In this document: positions 16,266 through 24,139 of the stretch, piece after piece | Layout: each line of letters opens with the position of its first letter | How positions within the stretch are numbered: position 1 is the first letter of the stretch | NCBI GenBank assembly: GCA_964647585.1 | Contig: CAZYGG010000002.1 | Coordinates: 62,001-126,000 of the forward strand | DNA length: 64,000 nt | DNA from: CAJINA01 sp964647585 | GTDB lineage: Bacteria; Desulfobacterota; Desulfobacteria; Desulfobacterales; CAJINA01 | Reading direction: 5' to 3' | Translations under genes and position numbers: made by a program | The notes under the pieces: generated by a model | Told to the model about the DNA's origin: nothing | The model's input: the letters and a program-made list of their open reading frames with translations, nothing else | Database searches by the model: none

Positions 16266-17081
16266 CTATGACAGATCCACTGCGGATGTTAACCGGTGGA
16301 CGGCCTTTTCTAAAAAGGCCTCATCCGTGATGGTGAGCTCGATGGCACCATTGGGACATATCGCGACACACCGGCCGCAGCCCCGGCAAGCCGTTCCGAT
16401 CCTGGCCCGGCCGTTTTCCAGCGTTATGGCATCTGTAAAGCAGATATTGTCAGTGCAGGTGCCGCATCCCACACACCGTTCGGTGACCTGAACGTCCACC
16501 CCCGGCATTTTTGTCAGCTTGTCACCGATTTGCGGCGTAAGGTCCGGCAGGATACGCCAGAGGCAGCAGCAGGGGCAGCAATTGCACACCGTAAACAGTT
16601 TTTGGCCGGGCTTGACCCCGAGCCAGACCGCATCGAGCTTATTGCGGCCCACCATATGCACCAGGCCGGCTTCCCGACACTTGCGGACATGTTCCCGGGC
16701 CTGCTGCCGGGTGACCGGGCGGCCGAATTTCGGGTGGATGTCCATGGCGGCCGCACCCATGAAAAGGCAGCCCAGATTACGGGGGTAGTCATGGCAGCCT
16801 TCCGATTCCCGGCAGATGCAAAAATCCATGACCCAGTGATGCCGGGCCCGGTCGATGATCTCATCCAGAACCCGGGAGGGCAGCACCATGTCCTGCCGGG
16901 GCGTGAGGGGTTTATTGATCTCAATGGCCCCGTCCGCCGGCAGGTACATAATGTCATCCCCGGCAAACAACAGGTTGTCTAAGATTTTACCGATAAACGG
17001 GATATGCGACAGCTTGGCGATAGTAAATCGCCCGGCGAACGTCCGGTTGATAAGCGTCTTGATTCCGTAAGGATTGGCCAC
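16266..17081 (-). CDS. Multi-cluster Fe-S (4Fe-4S ferredoxin) protein
   Basis: GTG at 17081, three bases after AGGAGG, gives 271 residues; an upstream in-frame extension would run through a repeat and is rejected. The protein has three Cys groups: DFCICRESEGCHDYPRNLGCL (about 85-105), an unusual run CNCCPCCC at about 163-170, and a C-terminal 2[4Fe-4S] ferredoxin domain with CVGCGTCTDNICF and CRGCGRCVAICP. HPKFGRPVTRQQAREHVRKCREAGLVH resembles sequences in 4Fe-4S proteins of sulfate reducers. It probably passes electrons among partners or binds a further cluster; no enzyme subunit is adjacent. Cytoplasmic. Confidence 0.82.
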   Translation of the reverse strand: MANPYGIKTLINRTFAGRFTIAKLSHIPFIGKILDNLLFAGDDIMYLPADGAIEINKPLTPRQDMVLPSRVLDEIIDRARHHWVMDFCICRESEGCHDYPRNLGCLFMGAAAMDIHPKFGRPVTRQQAREHVRKCREAGLVHMVGRNKLDAVWLGVKPGQKLFTVCNCCPCCCLWRILPDLTPQIGDKLTKMPGVDVQVTERCVGCGTCTDNICFTDAITLENGRARIGTACRGCGRCVAICPNGAIELTITDEAFLEKAVHRLTSAVDLS

Positions 17082-17129
17082 ATGCCTCCTATGCTTTACA
17101 CCGGTTGTGAGAAGTAGGTTCCACTGTTT

Positions 17130-17218
17130 GTCACTCTGAGCGTAGCGAAGAGTCCCCCACATGCCAAGGTTGCCGTTCATCGTCAGGGATTCTTCGTCGT
17201 TTCACTCCTCAGAATGAC
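17130..17218. repeat. Palindromic repeat, family 2, copy 3
   Basis: An 89-base palindrome: GTCACTCTGAGCGTAGCGA at the left and CACTCCTCAGAATGAC at the right, with GAAGAGTCCC / GGGATTCTTC inside. It lies just upstream of the ferredoxin gene. Confidence 0.85.
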
Positions 17219-17466
17219 TGTACAAAGCAATTGGAACAAATTTTCGGCAAATACTCTATACAATGTCTATTCCGGCAGAATGATCAAACTTTCTTCTATC
17301 AGGCGATTGTAGCAAAGAAAAGCCCATCTTTCAGCCCGGAAGAGGTTTGAATCAGAGAAATAATGAGTAGAAGCGGTTTCAGCCGGGTCGGCCAGAGTTT
17401 ACTTAAGAACCAAATAGCTGTTTTTATTTGTAAGGGAGTTGAGCCAAACAAGTAATGGGTTGAAGT

Positions 17467-17600
17467 GGTTTCAGGACCCCCTCAAGGCCTCAAGGTCAAG
17501 GCGGCCGTGTGTTTCTAACCGGAGGAATACTGCGCGTATTTCGAGGATTGGAAACACGCGCCCAACGCAGAGATTGCGGTCTTGAGGGGGTCCTGAAACC
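17467..17600. repeat. Structured palindromic repeat, family 1, copy 3
   Basis: Perfect 20-bp terminal arms (GGTTTCAGGACCCC... at 17467-17486, complement at 17581-17600). An inner stem pairs GTGTTTC with GAAACAC around the family core AACCGGAGGAATAC ... GTATTTCGAGGATT, followed by CGCCCAACGCAGAGATTG. The arms differ completely from those of copies 1, 2 and 4 yet remain complementary. The preceding bases 17219-17466 hold no recognisable gene. Confidence 0.85.
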
Positions 17601-17609
17601 GCTATCCGG

Positions 17610-17918
17610 CTACTTTTCGAACCTGAGGTAGTAGAACACATACTCCCCATCATTGATGTCGATGGTCAAGTCAGCTCCCCGGGCCTGGGCGTAAATGATA
17701 TAGGGCGGTTTCTCATGAACGCCACAGTCGGTTTTCGGGTAGAATTCCCCGGTTCTGCCGCAGAACCAGGCCAGCAGCATGGGGTCCCAGCAGATCCCCT
17801 TGGCTTTCAGCCTGGCCGCGTAGTGGGCGGTTGCGTAGTCCAGATCCGTTTCGTCCAGATCCATTTTGACATGCTGCCCCAGATACTCGGGGGGCTTTTG
17901 TGTGGCTGTAGTCATCAT
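17610..17918 (-). CDS. AF1514 family protein (DUF5619-like)
   Basis: A 102-residue soluble protein. The pattern DLDYATAHYAARLKAKGICWDPMLLAWFCGRTGEFYP, then YAQARGADLTIDINDGEYVFYY, matches the small AF1514-type family (DUF5619) found in archaea and sulfate reducers. Two Cys (GICWD, TDCGVHE) are present. Function unknown. GAGAGG precedes the ATG. It is probably transcribed separately from the YwbE gene upstream. The stop codon is about 10 bases from repeat copy 3, which may serve as its terminator. Confidence 0.75.
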   Translation of the reverse strand: MMTTATQKPPEYLGQHVKMDLDETDLDYATAHYAARLKAKGICWDPMLLAWFCGRTGEFYPKTDCGVHEKPPYIIYAQARGADLTIDINDGEYVFYYLRFEK

Positions 17919-18002
17919 ATACCTCTCAGGCTTTTTTGCCTACTTTTCGAGAAACGTTTACCCTAGCGTATACATGGTCAGGCCATTTGCAACTCTGATC
18001 GG

Positions 18003-18206
18003 CTATTGGGGTACCCCAATGACATTTTTTACCCGCCCGACCTGCCCGTCAACCAGGCGGACTTTTATTCCGTGGGGATGGGTAGCTGATTTCGTAAGCA
18101 GATCCTTTACAACGCCCCGGGTCAACTTGCCGGTGCGCTGGTCTCTCTTTAAAACAATGTCTACTTCGAGGCCCGGTTTTATATCTTTCCGCTTACTACC
18201 ATCCAT
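18003..18206 (-). CDS. YwbE family protein
   Basis: A 67-residue basic protein matching the YwbE family (DUF2196): IKPGLEVDIVLKRDQRTGKLTRGVVKDLLTKSATHPHGIKVRL.DGQVGRV. The compact beta-rich KOW-like fold suggests nucleic-acid binding, but no function is established. AAGGAG lies 7 bases before the ATG. Full family length. Confidence 0.88.
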   Translation of the reverse strand: MDGSKRKDIKPGLEVDIVLKRDQRTGKLTRGVVKDLLTKSATHPHGIKVRLVDGQVGRVKNVIGVPQ

Positions 18207-18340
18207 GGAAACGCTCCTTAACTTCGCTGGTTTTAGGTTTTAAGTGTTAGGTGTTAGGAAAAATTCTTAAAACTTAAAACATAACACTTAACACAGGTAT
18301 GAAACGGGAGTGCCAAACAATTCAAGCTTCCGGCAATAAG

Positions 18341-18460
18341 CTCCCCTCCCTTGACGGGAGGGGCTGGGGGAGGGTGACTTGCCGAGGAAACACTTCTTGT
18401 CAAAACTCGCTGAAGCAGACCCAACAGTACCCCCGGCCTCCCCCGTCAAGGGGGAGGGGA
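18341..18460. repeat. Palindromic repeat, family 3, copy 1
   Basis: CTCCCCTCCCTTGACGGGAG ... GGGGGAGGGTGA at the left faces CCCGTCAAGGGGGAGGGGA at the right. Copies also at 27995, 31919 and 57115. It sits between ywbE and the 3' end of nfo. Confidence 0.85.
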
Positions 18461-18467
18461 TTCTCCG

Positions 18468-19313
18468 CTACTTTTCCATGAATCCATAAAGCATTTTGAT
18501 TTCCGCCGCCCATAATGAATCGTTCGGCGTCTCCATGATCAGGGGAATGTCGTCAAACCGCGGGTCGTTCATAATGAATCTGAACGGCTCCACCCCCAGG
18601 GTGCCCTTGCCCAGGCTGTTGTGCCGGTCCACCCGGGAGCCATGGTCCTTTTTCGAGTCGTTGAGGTGCATGGCCCGCAGGTATTTCAGCCCGACCACGC
18701 TATCGAATTCTTTCATGACCGCGTCAAAGCCGGTGGCTGTTTTAATATCGTATCCCGCCGAGTAGGTGTGGCAGGTGTCCAGGCAGACGCCGACTCTGTT
18801 TTTATCCACCACCCTGTCGATCATGGCGGCCAGATGCTCGAAGCGAAACCCCATGTTGGTGCCCTGTCCGGCGGTATTTTCGATAACGGCAACCACCCCG
18901 CTGGTTTTAACCAGGGCCCCATTGATGGATTCGGCGATCCGCTCCAGGCAGGTGTCCTCGTCGATTTTTTTCAGGTGGCTGCCCGGGTGAAAGTTAAGGA
19001 ATTTCAAACCCAATTGCTCGCAACGCTGCATTTCGTCCAGAAAGGCGGCCCTAGATTTCTCCAGGCCGGCCGCTTCCGGGTGCCCCAGGTTGATCAGGTA
19101 GCTGTCGTGGGGCAGGATATGCTCGGGTTTGAAACCAGCCGCAGCACAGTTCTCCTTGAATAGATCGATATTTTCAGCGGTCAGGGGTTTCGCTTTCCAC
19201 TGCCGCTGGTTTTTGGTGAACAGGGCAAACGCCCGGGCGCCGATCTTCGCAGCATTCAACGGCGTATTTTCGACCCCCCCGGCAGCACTGACATGGGCTC
19301 CGACAAATTTCAT
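18468..19313 (-). CDS. nfo: Deoxyribonuclease IV (AP endonuclease)
   Basis: A 281-residue endonuclease IV that cuts the DNA backbone 5' of abasic sites in base excision repair. The TIM-barrel metal site is complete: GAHVSAAGGVENTP (His7), FTKNQRQW, HDSYLINLG (His), FHPGSHL, AVIENTAGQG (Glu), VGVCLDTCHTYSAGYD (Asp and His), HLNDSKKDHGSRVDRH and LIMETPND (Glu). The length is usual. GGAGGAAAA precedes the ATG. It stands alone. Confidence 0.96.
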   Translation of the reverse strand: MKFVGAHVSAAGGVENTPLNAAKIGARAFALFTKNQRQWKAKPLTAENIDLFKENCAAAGFKPEHILPHDSYLINLGHPEAAGLEKSRAAFLDEMQRCEQLGLKFLNFHPGSHLKKIDEDTCLERIAESINGALVKTSGVVAVIENTAGQGTNMGFRFEHLAAMIDRVVDKNRVGVCLDTCHTYSAGYDIKTATGFDAVMKEFDSVVGLKYLRAMHLNDSKKDHGSRVDRHNSLGKGTLGVEPFRFIMNDPRFDDIPLIMETPNDSLWAAEIKMLYGFMEK

Positions 19314-19473
19314 TTTTCCTCCAACGAGTTTTCAGATTATAGCAAAGGCTTGCCGTAAAAGATAATTCTTAAACAGAATAGTTCAACCGTACCGATCGAA
19401 CAGGTTGATTTTTGGCTGAATTCTGGTATAGCGTCGGCAAAGATTTTCAAAAATGGCTGTAAAGGGAAAATGT

Positions 19474-20538
19474 ATGTTAGATTCAATCGGATTCAATTCA
19501 TGGTTCCGAAAACAGGCCGGCCCCGACCGGCTGGAGGTCGGAGAGGTGGCCCGGGTCGTGGCGGTTCATCGCGAAAGCTGCACTATCTCTAATGGTCAAG
19601 TCGAAATTCCGGCCGAAGTAACCGGTCGGCTCATGTTTACGGCCGAGTCCCCATTGGACTACCCGGCCGTGGGCGACTGGGTCTATGTGCAGTACTTTGA
19701 TGACGCAACCAGTGCCATCATCGATGGCGTTCTGCCCCGCAAAACCATTCTCATGCGCAAAACGTCGGGGAAGAAAATCGAGTTTCAGCTCATTGCCGCC
19801 AATATCGATACCGGCCTGATCGTGCAGTCGCTGGATAACAATTTCAATCTCAGGCGGCTGGAGCGCTACCTGGTGATGATTCATAATTCTCGCATTCAGC
19901 CGGTAGTGCTGCTCAGTAAATCCGATTTGCTTTCTGCGGCAGAGATAGAAGAAAAAATTGCTGCCATCCACGAACTGATGCCGGAAGTTCCCTCGGTGGC
20001 TTTCAGTAATAAGGATAAAGCCGGACTGGACGAAGTCAGAAACCTGCTAGAACCGCAGCAGACTTATTGCATGCTGGGATCGTCGGGGGTGGGCAAAACC
20101 ACCTTACTAAACAATTTTTTGGGCAAAGAGCAGTTCGCCACCCGTAACATTCGGGATAAGGACGGCAAGGGGCGGCATACGACCACCGGCCGGCAGCTGA
20201 TCAGGCTCCCGGGAGGTGCCCTGCTCATAGACACGCCCGGGATGCGCGAGCTGGGCAATATCGCGGTTGAAGCCGGCATCGAGGAGACCTTCAGTGAAAT
20301 TTCAGAGCTGGCGACCCAGTGCCGCTTTGCCGATTGCAGCCACACGCAGGAGCAGGGCTGTGCGATCCTGGCTGCCCTGGCATCAGGCGATATTTCCAAT
20401 GCACGCTACGAGAGCTACATGAAACTTGTCCGGGAGTCCGCCTTTCATGAAATGTCTTTTTTGGAGAAGAAACAAAAGGACCGACAGTTTGGCAAGATGG
20501 TCAAAACGGTGATGAAGCTCAAGAAAAACAAACGGTGA
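19474..20538 (+). CDS. rsgA: Ribosome small-subunit-dependent GTPase RsgA
   Basis: RsgA is a circularly permuted GTPase that helps mature the 30S subunit. The order of motifs is G4 (LSKSDL), then G1 (GSSGVGKTTLLN), G2 region with T-rich GRHTTTGRQL, then G3 (DTPGMRE), which is the diagnostic permutation. An N-terminal OB domain precedes it (VARVVAVHRESCTI ... PAVGDWV), and a zinc knuckle CRFADCSHTQEQGC follows. A second possible ATG is at 19453, but 19474 (MLDSIGFNSWF) fits the family start and has AAAGGG upstream. The protein has about 354 residues. Confidence 0.93.
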   Translation: MLDSIGFNSWFRKQAGPDRLEVGEVARVVAVHRESCTISNGQVEIPAEVTGRLMFTAESPLDYPAVGDWVYVQYFDDATSAIIDGVLPRKTILMRKTSGKKIEFQLIAANIDTGLIVQSLDNNFNLRRLERYLVMIHNSRIQPVVLLSKSDLLSAAEIEEKIAAIHELMPEVPSVAFSNKDKAGLDEVRNLLEPQQTYCMLGSSGVGKTTLLNNFLGKEQFATRNIRDKDGKGRHTTTGRQLIRLPGGALLIDTPGMRELGNIAVEAGIEETFSEISELATQCRFADCSHTQEQGCAILAALASGDISNARYESYMKLVRESAFHEMSFLEKKQKDRQFGKMVKTVMKLKKNKR

Positions 20539-20548
20539 GGAGGATGGC

Positions 20549-20785
20549 CTGGGCGGATATTCGTCGGCCCCCATCTCGAGCCTTACAATTCTATCGGTGT
20601 CCTCACCCCGTACGGTGAGCATCAATACCGGTATGTCGGAGTCCATGCGCAACCGTTTCAACACTTCGAAACCCTCCATTTGCGGCATCATGACGTCCAG
20701 AATTACCGCTTGGTAATCTCCCCCCTTATCTTTTCCAGCCTTTGAGAACCGTTGTTGGCGGCCTCTACCTGGCATCCCATCTTTA
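20549..20785 (-). pseudogene. Response-regulator receiver domain remnant
   Basis: On the minus strand the segment DYQAVILDVMMPQMEGFEVLKRLR-DIPVLMLTVRGEDTDRIVRLEMGADEY is an unmistakable receiver domain, with phospho-acceptor Asp in ILDVMMP and Thr in MLTV. The preceding part, MGCQVEAANNGSQRLEK, is in a different frame, and the domain stops at GADEY, before the final KPF lysine, running into the 3' end of rsgA. No output domain or partner kinase is present. This is a frameshifted, truncated fragment. Confidence 0.72.
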
Positions 20786-20903
20786 CACAATCTTAAAAAA
20801 TTTATCCTGGATCAACAAACAATCTTTACATGGGTTGCCTATCCTATGCTCGAAATCGGTTAAGCATCAGCCCGAAAACCAGACTTTTATAGGAGATTTA
20901 TCA

Positions 20904-21494
20904 ATGAATATCACAAAGAACACATCCATGCTGATCGTTCTTTTGGCAGCCCTTTTCACAATCTTGGCATTGGAAACGCATGTTTTTGCCCAGGAGACCG
21001 GTAGCCGACGGCACGGTCCGCTTACGGAAGCCTCTACCGCCTGCGAAGGTAAAAGCGCGGGGGATACGGTGACGGGTATCTGTGAGCCGGCGGAAGACCT
21101 CCAGGCCGAGGACCCCGACACTCTCGCCGGTCCGGCAGACGACTACGTTTCGGGACTGGTTTGGCGGGAGGTGTCCGGTAACAGCAGGTATGGCTTGGCG
21201 GATGCGACCGCCTATCCCGGATTATTACCCCTGAACAGCGGTGATGACTCGCGACGCTATAGCTTGAAGGAGTCAATCTCTACCGGTGAGTTTGAGTCAG
21301 GTGCGCCCTTTATTGATTTGACTCGCTATAGATTCGTCTCTTTTAAAGAGGAGCAATACAGGTGCATCAATTACGACGATTTCGGAACATACCAGGATGG
21401 TATTGATGCAGAATACAGCACCAACATCTTCACCATTGATACCCATGGAAATATATCCGGGGTCACCGGGTTGATACTGGGAATGCTTCATTAA
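20904..21494 (+). CDS. Secreted protein of unknown function
   Basis: ATG at 20904 has AGGAG 8 bases upstream. The 196-residue product has a cleavable signal peptide (MLIVLLAALFTILALETHVFA|Q), so it is exported. After cleavage comes RHGPLTEASTACEGKSAGDTVTGICEP, which recalls small secreted HGPP-EA--ACKGK-GD proteins of many proteobacteria. The remaining 130 residues are acidic and show no known domain; CINYDDF contains the only other Cys. The sequence ends abruptly at GLILGMLH, possibly shortened. It lies in a zone of gene remnants. Confidence 0.55.
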   Translation: MNITKNTSMLIVLLAALFTILALETHVFAQETGSRRHGPLTEASTACEGKSAGDTVTGICEPAEDLQAEDPDTLAGPADDYVSGLVWREVSGNSRYGLADATAYPGLLPLNSGDDSRRYSLKESISTGEFESGAPFIDLTRYRFVSFKEEQYRCINYDDFGTYQDGIDAEYSTNIFTIDTHGNISGVTGLILGMLH

Positions 21495-21923
21495 CCGGCT
21501 TAGACCAAAAAATCGGTTAAGTAAAGGTGTTTGAAAGTGTCAACGCCTTGCCGCTGGAGCGAATCTTTGTCAACCGGCATGAGTTTAATAACCATCTGAA
21601 CTCGAGGCCAAATAAACCCGTTGCGTGCAGCCACATCATGAAACTGGACCGGGATCGAGGAAACGTTCAATGCGGTTGCCCGGTTGGTAAAGCGTTGCCT
21701 TTTCGATTATGGGGCCATGCGTAGGAGCAAGGGTGAGCGTGCCAGGCGGTTTTGACTGTTTGACGGAGGCGTCGAAGGCTGGCAATTGCAGACCGTGGAC
21801 GATCATGCTATCGAATACTGATCAAAGTTCAACAGAACCTTCTTAACGATTGAACGGTCCGATCAGGATGATTTTAGCCTCATACGAATATACGCGACGA
21901 CGTATTTTACAGGAGAAAACTGC
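21495..21923. other. Intergenic region, apparently decayed
   Basis: About 430 bases with no frame showing a recognisable protein, no palindromic repeat and no RNA gene. It connects the secreted-protein gene with an SDR remnant and looks like degraded coding sequence. Confidence 0.4.
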
Positions 21924-22071
21924 ATGCCAAAAAAATTCTGATTGCCGGCGCCTCGTCCGGTATCGGTCGGGCGCTGGCCTATGAACTGGTGGGCCGGGGG
22001 TATTCATTGGCCTGGTGTATCCCGGGGCGGATGCTGAAACTGATTCCCACCAGTGTGGTGGCTAAATTTTA
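21924..22071 (+). pseudogene. Short-chain dehydrogenase remnant with internal deletion
   Basis: ATG at 21924 follows AGGAG but meets TGA after five codons. One base out of frame the sequence reads ILIAGASSGIGRALAYELVGRGY, the nucleotide-binding start of an SDR enzyme. It then jumps to IPGRMLKLIPTSVVAKF and a stop, which looks like an SDR C-terminus. About 200 residues are missing. This is a frameshifted, internally deleted pseudogene. Confidence 0.65.
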
Positions 22072-22309
22072 GACCAACCATACGGACCCGTGCCGCTGCC
22101 GGTTTGTCAATTACGCCGGACACCTCGAGAAGATGTGAGGACACCCCATACCACGACCATTGGTGCCCAGTGATTAATGAACCGGGTAGACCTACTAATA
22201 TCAGAAAGATTGCTCGCCCGGATATATTCTTCATATCGAAATTTGGGCTACATTGTGATAATGGCAAGATGTTACAATTTCAGGGAGTGTCTCAAATAGA
22301 TTTTCTTTT

Positions 22310-23068
22310 GTGAAATTGTCGCAGCGACATGCTATTAATGTTATAAAAAGTGTAGGCATGGATAGAATTGAATATATACGAATGAAAGAAAAAGAATACC
22401 ATGACGGATGTTATGGTAACAACAAGCTATTTAAGGAAGGAACCTGGTTAAAGAATCCGGCAAAAATAGTCTTAAGTGAATTAAATAAATTTAGAAATAT
22501 TTATAATTTCAATGCACTGGATTTAGGATGTGGAATCGGAAGACATAGCATTCCTATAGCTATGACTTTAAAGGGCAGGGAGGGTAAAGTTGTCTGTGTT
22601 GATATGCTTGATTCTGCTTTAATGAAACTGGAAGAATATAGCAGAGAGTATGATGTAACGAATTGTTTAACTATCATTAAATCGTCTATCGAAGAATTCC
22701 TTATTCTTGAAGATGAGTATAATATGATAGTTGCGGTTTCTTCATTGGAACACTTGAAAACGAAAGATTTGTTGAAAGAGAAATTGTATGAGATGAAGAA
22801 AGGAACAAAGCTAAATGGAATTAATTGCATAATGATTAATACAAATATCTACGAAATTAACAAGGGCACTAATGATCAACTATATCCAATGTTTGAGATA
22901 AATATTCCCACTAAAGAAATGCTTACATTACTGGATGCTACATATAAAGGTTGGCAAATAGAAAAAAGAATAACTAATCACATGTCTTATGATATTGAAC
23001 GAAATAAAAAGTCAGTTTTAGTAGAATCAGATTGTGTAACCTATATCGCAATAAATTCTTCAGATTGA
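22310..23068 (+). CDS. Class I SAM-dependent methyltransferase, AT-rich gene
   Basis: The coding sequence is visibly much richer in A and T than its neighbours, with Lys, Ile and Asn codons dominated by AAA, ATA and AAT. This suggests acquisition from a low-GC donor. The product has the Rossmann methyltransferase motif I, ALDLGCGIGRHSIPIA, an acidic VVCVDM after strand 2, and a TehB-like beginning YHDGCYGNNKLFKEGTW. The VAVSSLEHLK segment is motif IV-like. The start is uncertain: GTG at 22310, ATG at 22358 and ATG at 22382 all lack strong ribosome binding sites. Substrate unknown; TehB-like enzymes methylate tellurite, selenite or thiols, so this is only a hint. Confidence 0.72.
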   Translation: MKLSQRHAINVIKSVGMDRIEYIRMKEKEYHDGCYGNNKLFKEGTWLKNPAKIVLSELNKFRNIYNFNALDLGCGIGRHSIPIAMTLKGREGKVVCVDMLDSALMKLEEYSREYDVTNCLTIIKSSIEEFLILEDEYNMIVAVSSLEHLKTKDLLKEKLYEMKKGTKLNGINCIMINTNIYEINKGTNDQLYPMFEINIPTKEMLTLLDATYKGWQIEKRITNHMSYDIERNKKSVLVESDCVTYIAINSSD

Positions 23069-23203
23069 TAAAGGGCCTAACAGTAAATTACTATTGAAAA
23101 TGTTCAATGGCGCGTTGCTTATGAATTTTTATACTTGATTTACGACGTTGAACAAGGGGCACAACAGCGCCGCTTATAAAAACGTCAGGCAGAGAAAACC
23201 CGA

Positions 23204-23629
23204 ATGAGAAATATGAGATTGGTTCCTGCTGACAAATCGGATCACACCGAACTGTCCAAGATGTATTTGGCGTTGCGTTCTGATGAGCAAATGGATGACA
23301 TTCTGACTGATGATCAGGTCTCAGAGAAAATGTTGGGCTTTATAAGCGATACAAAGTTTAACGTCTTCAGAATTGTAGACGATACAAATACGGTTGGATA
23401 CGTCCTGGTCGAATTAGATCGTGAACCGCTATACCTAAAGCACTTATATGTTAAGCCTGAGTTTCGAAGAAAAGGCTGCGGCAAATTCGCTATCCAGCAA
23501 TTATTAGCGCTTTATCAGCGGAGCGAAATCGACATCGAAGCAATGATTTGGAATGAAAACGCGATCAATTTTTATAAGAAGCTTGGATTTAAGGAAAGAA
23601 CCGTTGCGATGAGATACCGCAAGGTATGA
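23204..23629 (+). CDS. GNAT family N-acetyltransferase
   Basis: A 141-residue acetyl-CoA-dependent acyltransferase. The GNAT fold is clear: VGYVLVEL (strand 4), LKHLYVKPEFRRKGCGKFAIQQLL (motif A with R-R-K-G-C-G-K acetyl-CoA loop, about 84-107) and WNENAINFYKKLGFKE (motif B, about 117-132). The acceptor substrate is not known. It lies downstream of the AT-rich methyltransferase but its own base composition is nearer the chromosome. A weak ribosome binding site precedes the ATG. Confidence 0.85.
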   Translation: MRNMRLVPADKSDHTELSKMYLALRSDEQMDDILTDDQVSEKMLGFISDTKFNVFRIVDDTNTVGYVLVELDREPLYLKHLYVKPEFRRKGCGKFAIQQLLALYQRSEIDIEAMIWNENAINFYKKLGFKERTVAMRYRKV

Positions 23630-23694
23630 TTACCAGTTTGCCCAAATCGTTCGAATGGACGCCAACAGCAGGTTCCGCCTAACAACATCTGACA

Positions 23695-24126
23695 CTATCT
23701 GTTCAGACAATTCTTGCAGATTCCATCCACCCGGACTTCCACCTTGTCAATCCGGCCGGGAAACGTTTTTAGTATGGCATCGGTTTCAACGCTCAGGCTT
23801 TCCGGGTTCAGGCAATCCATCTGGCCGCAAACCTTACAGTAAAAATGGGGGTGGGGCTGGTGATGTTCATTGGGGGCCAGGCCGTAGTAGGCCGCCCGCC
23901 CGCCGGTGCTGAGCCGGTCGACCACCCCCTGGTCGACCAGGCGATCAAGGATGCGGTAGACGGTGACCCGGTTTATGGAGCTGCTGCGTTCCAGGGTTTT
24001 AAAGATGTCACCGGCTGACAGGGGGCAGTTGTTGTCGCCCACGACTTCCAGGACCCGCAGCCGGTTCGGGGTCGCTTCCAGTCCTGCCGACGATAACATC
24101 TTTTCATAATTACAATGGTAACACAT
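23695..24126 (-). CDS. zur: Fur-family metal regulator, probably Zur
   Basis: A 143-residue Fur-family repressor. The winged helix contains ATPNRLRVLEVV and the recognition helix INRVTVYRILDRLVDQGVV. The dimerisation domain has HHQPHPHFYCKVCGQMDCL, and C.VCG ... CKNCLNR gives the two CxxC structural zinc sites. It is the last gene of a znuA-znuC-znuB operon, 13 bases after znuB, so zinc is the likely co-repressor. GAGGATC precedes the ATG. Fur, PerR and Zur cannot be separated by sequence alone; the operon context decides. Confidence 0.85.
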   Translation of the reverse strand: MCYHCNYEKMLSSAGLEATPNRLRVLEVVGDNNCPLSAGDIFKTLERSSSINRVTVYRILDRLVDQGVVDRLSTGGRAAYYGLAPNEHHQPHPHFYCKVCGQMDCLNPESLSVETDAILKTFPGRIDKVEVRVDGICKNCLNR

Positions 24127-24139
24127 AGTGATCCTCTGT

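Noticed and set aside
16266..17180. Longer ferredoxin protein beginning at 17180
   Set aside because: The extra N-terminus is a translation of a family-2 palindromic repeat. GTG at 17081 has an AGGAGG site.
18341..18460. CRISPR-like repeat blocks
   Set aside because: The repeats are single palindromes scattered between genes; there is no array of equal repeats and spacers and no cas gene.
20549..20785. A functional response regulator
   Set aside because: The receiver domain is frameshifted and lacks its end and any output domain.
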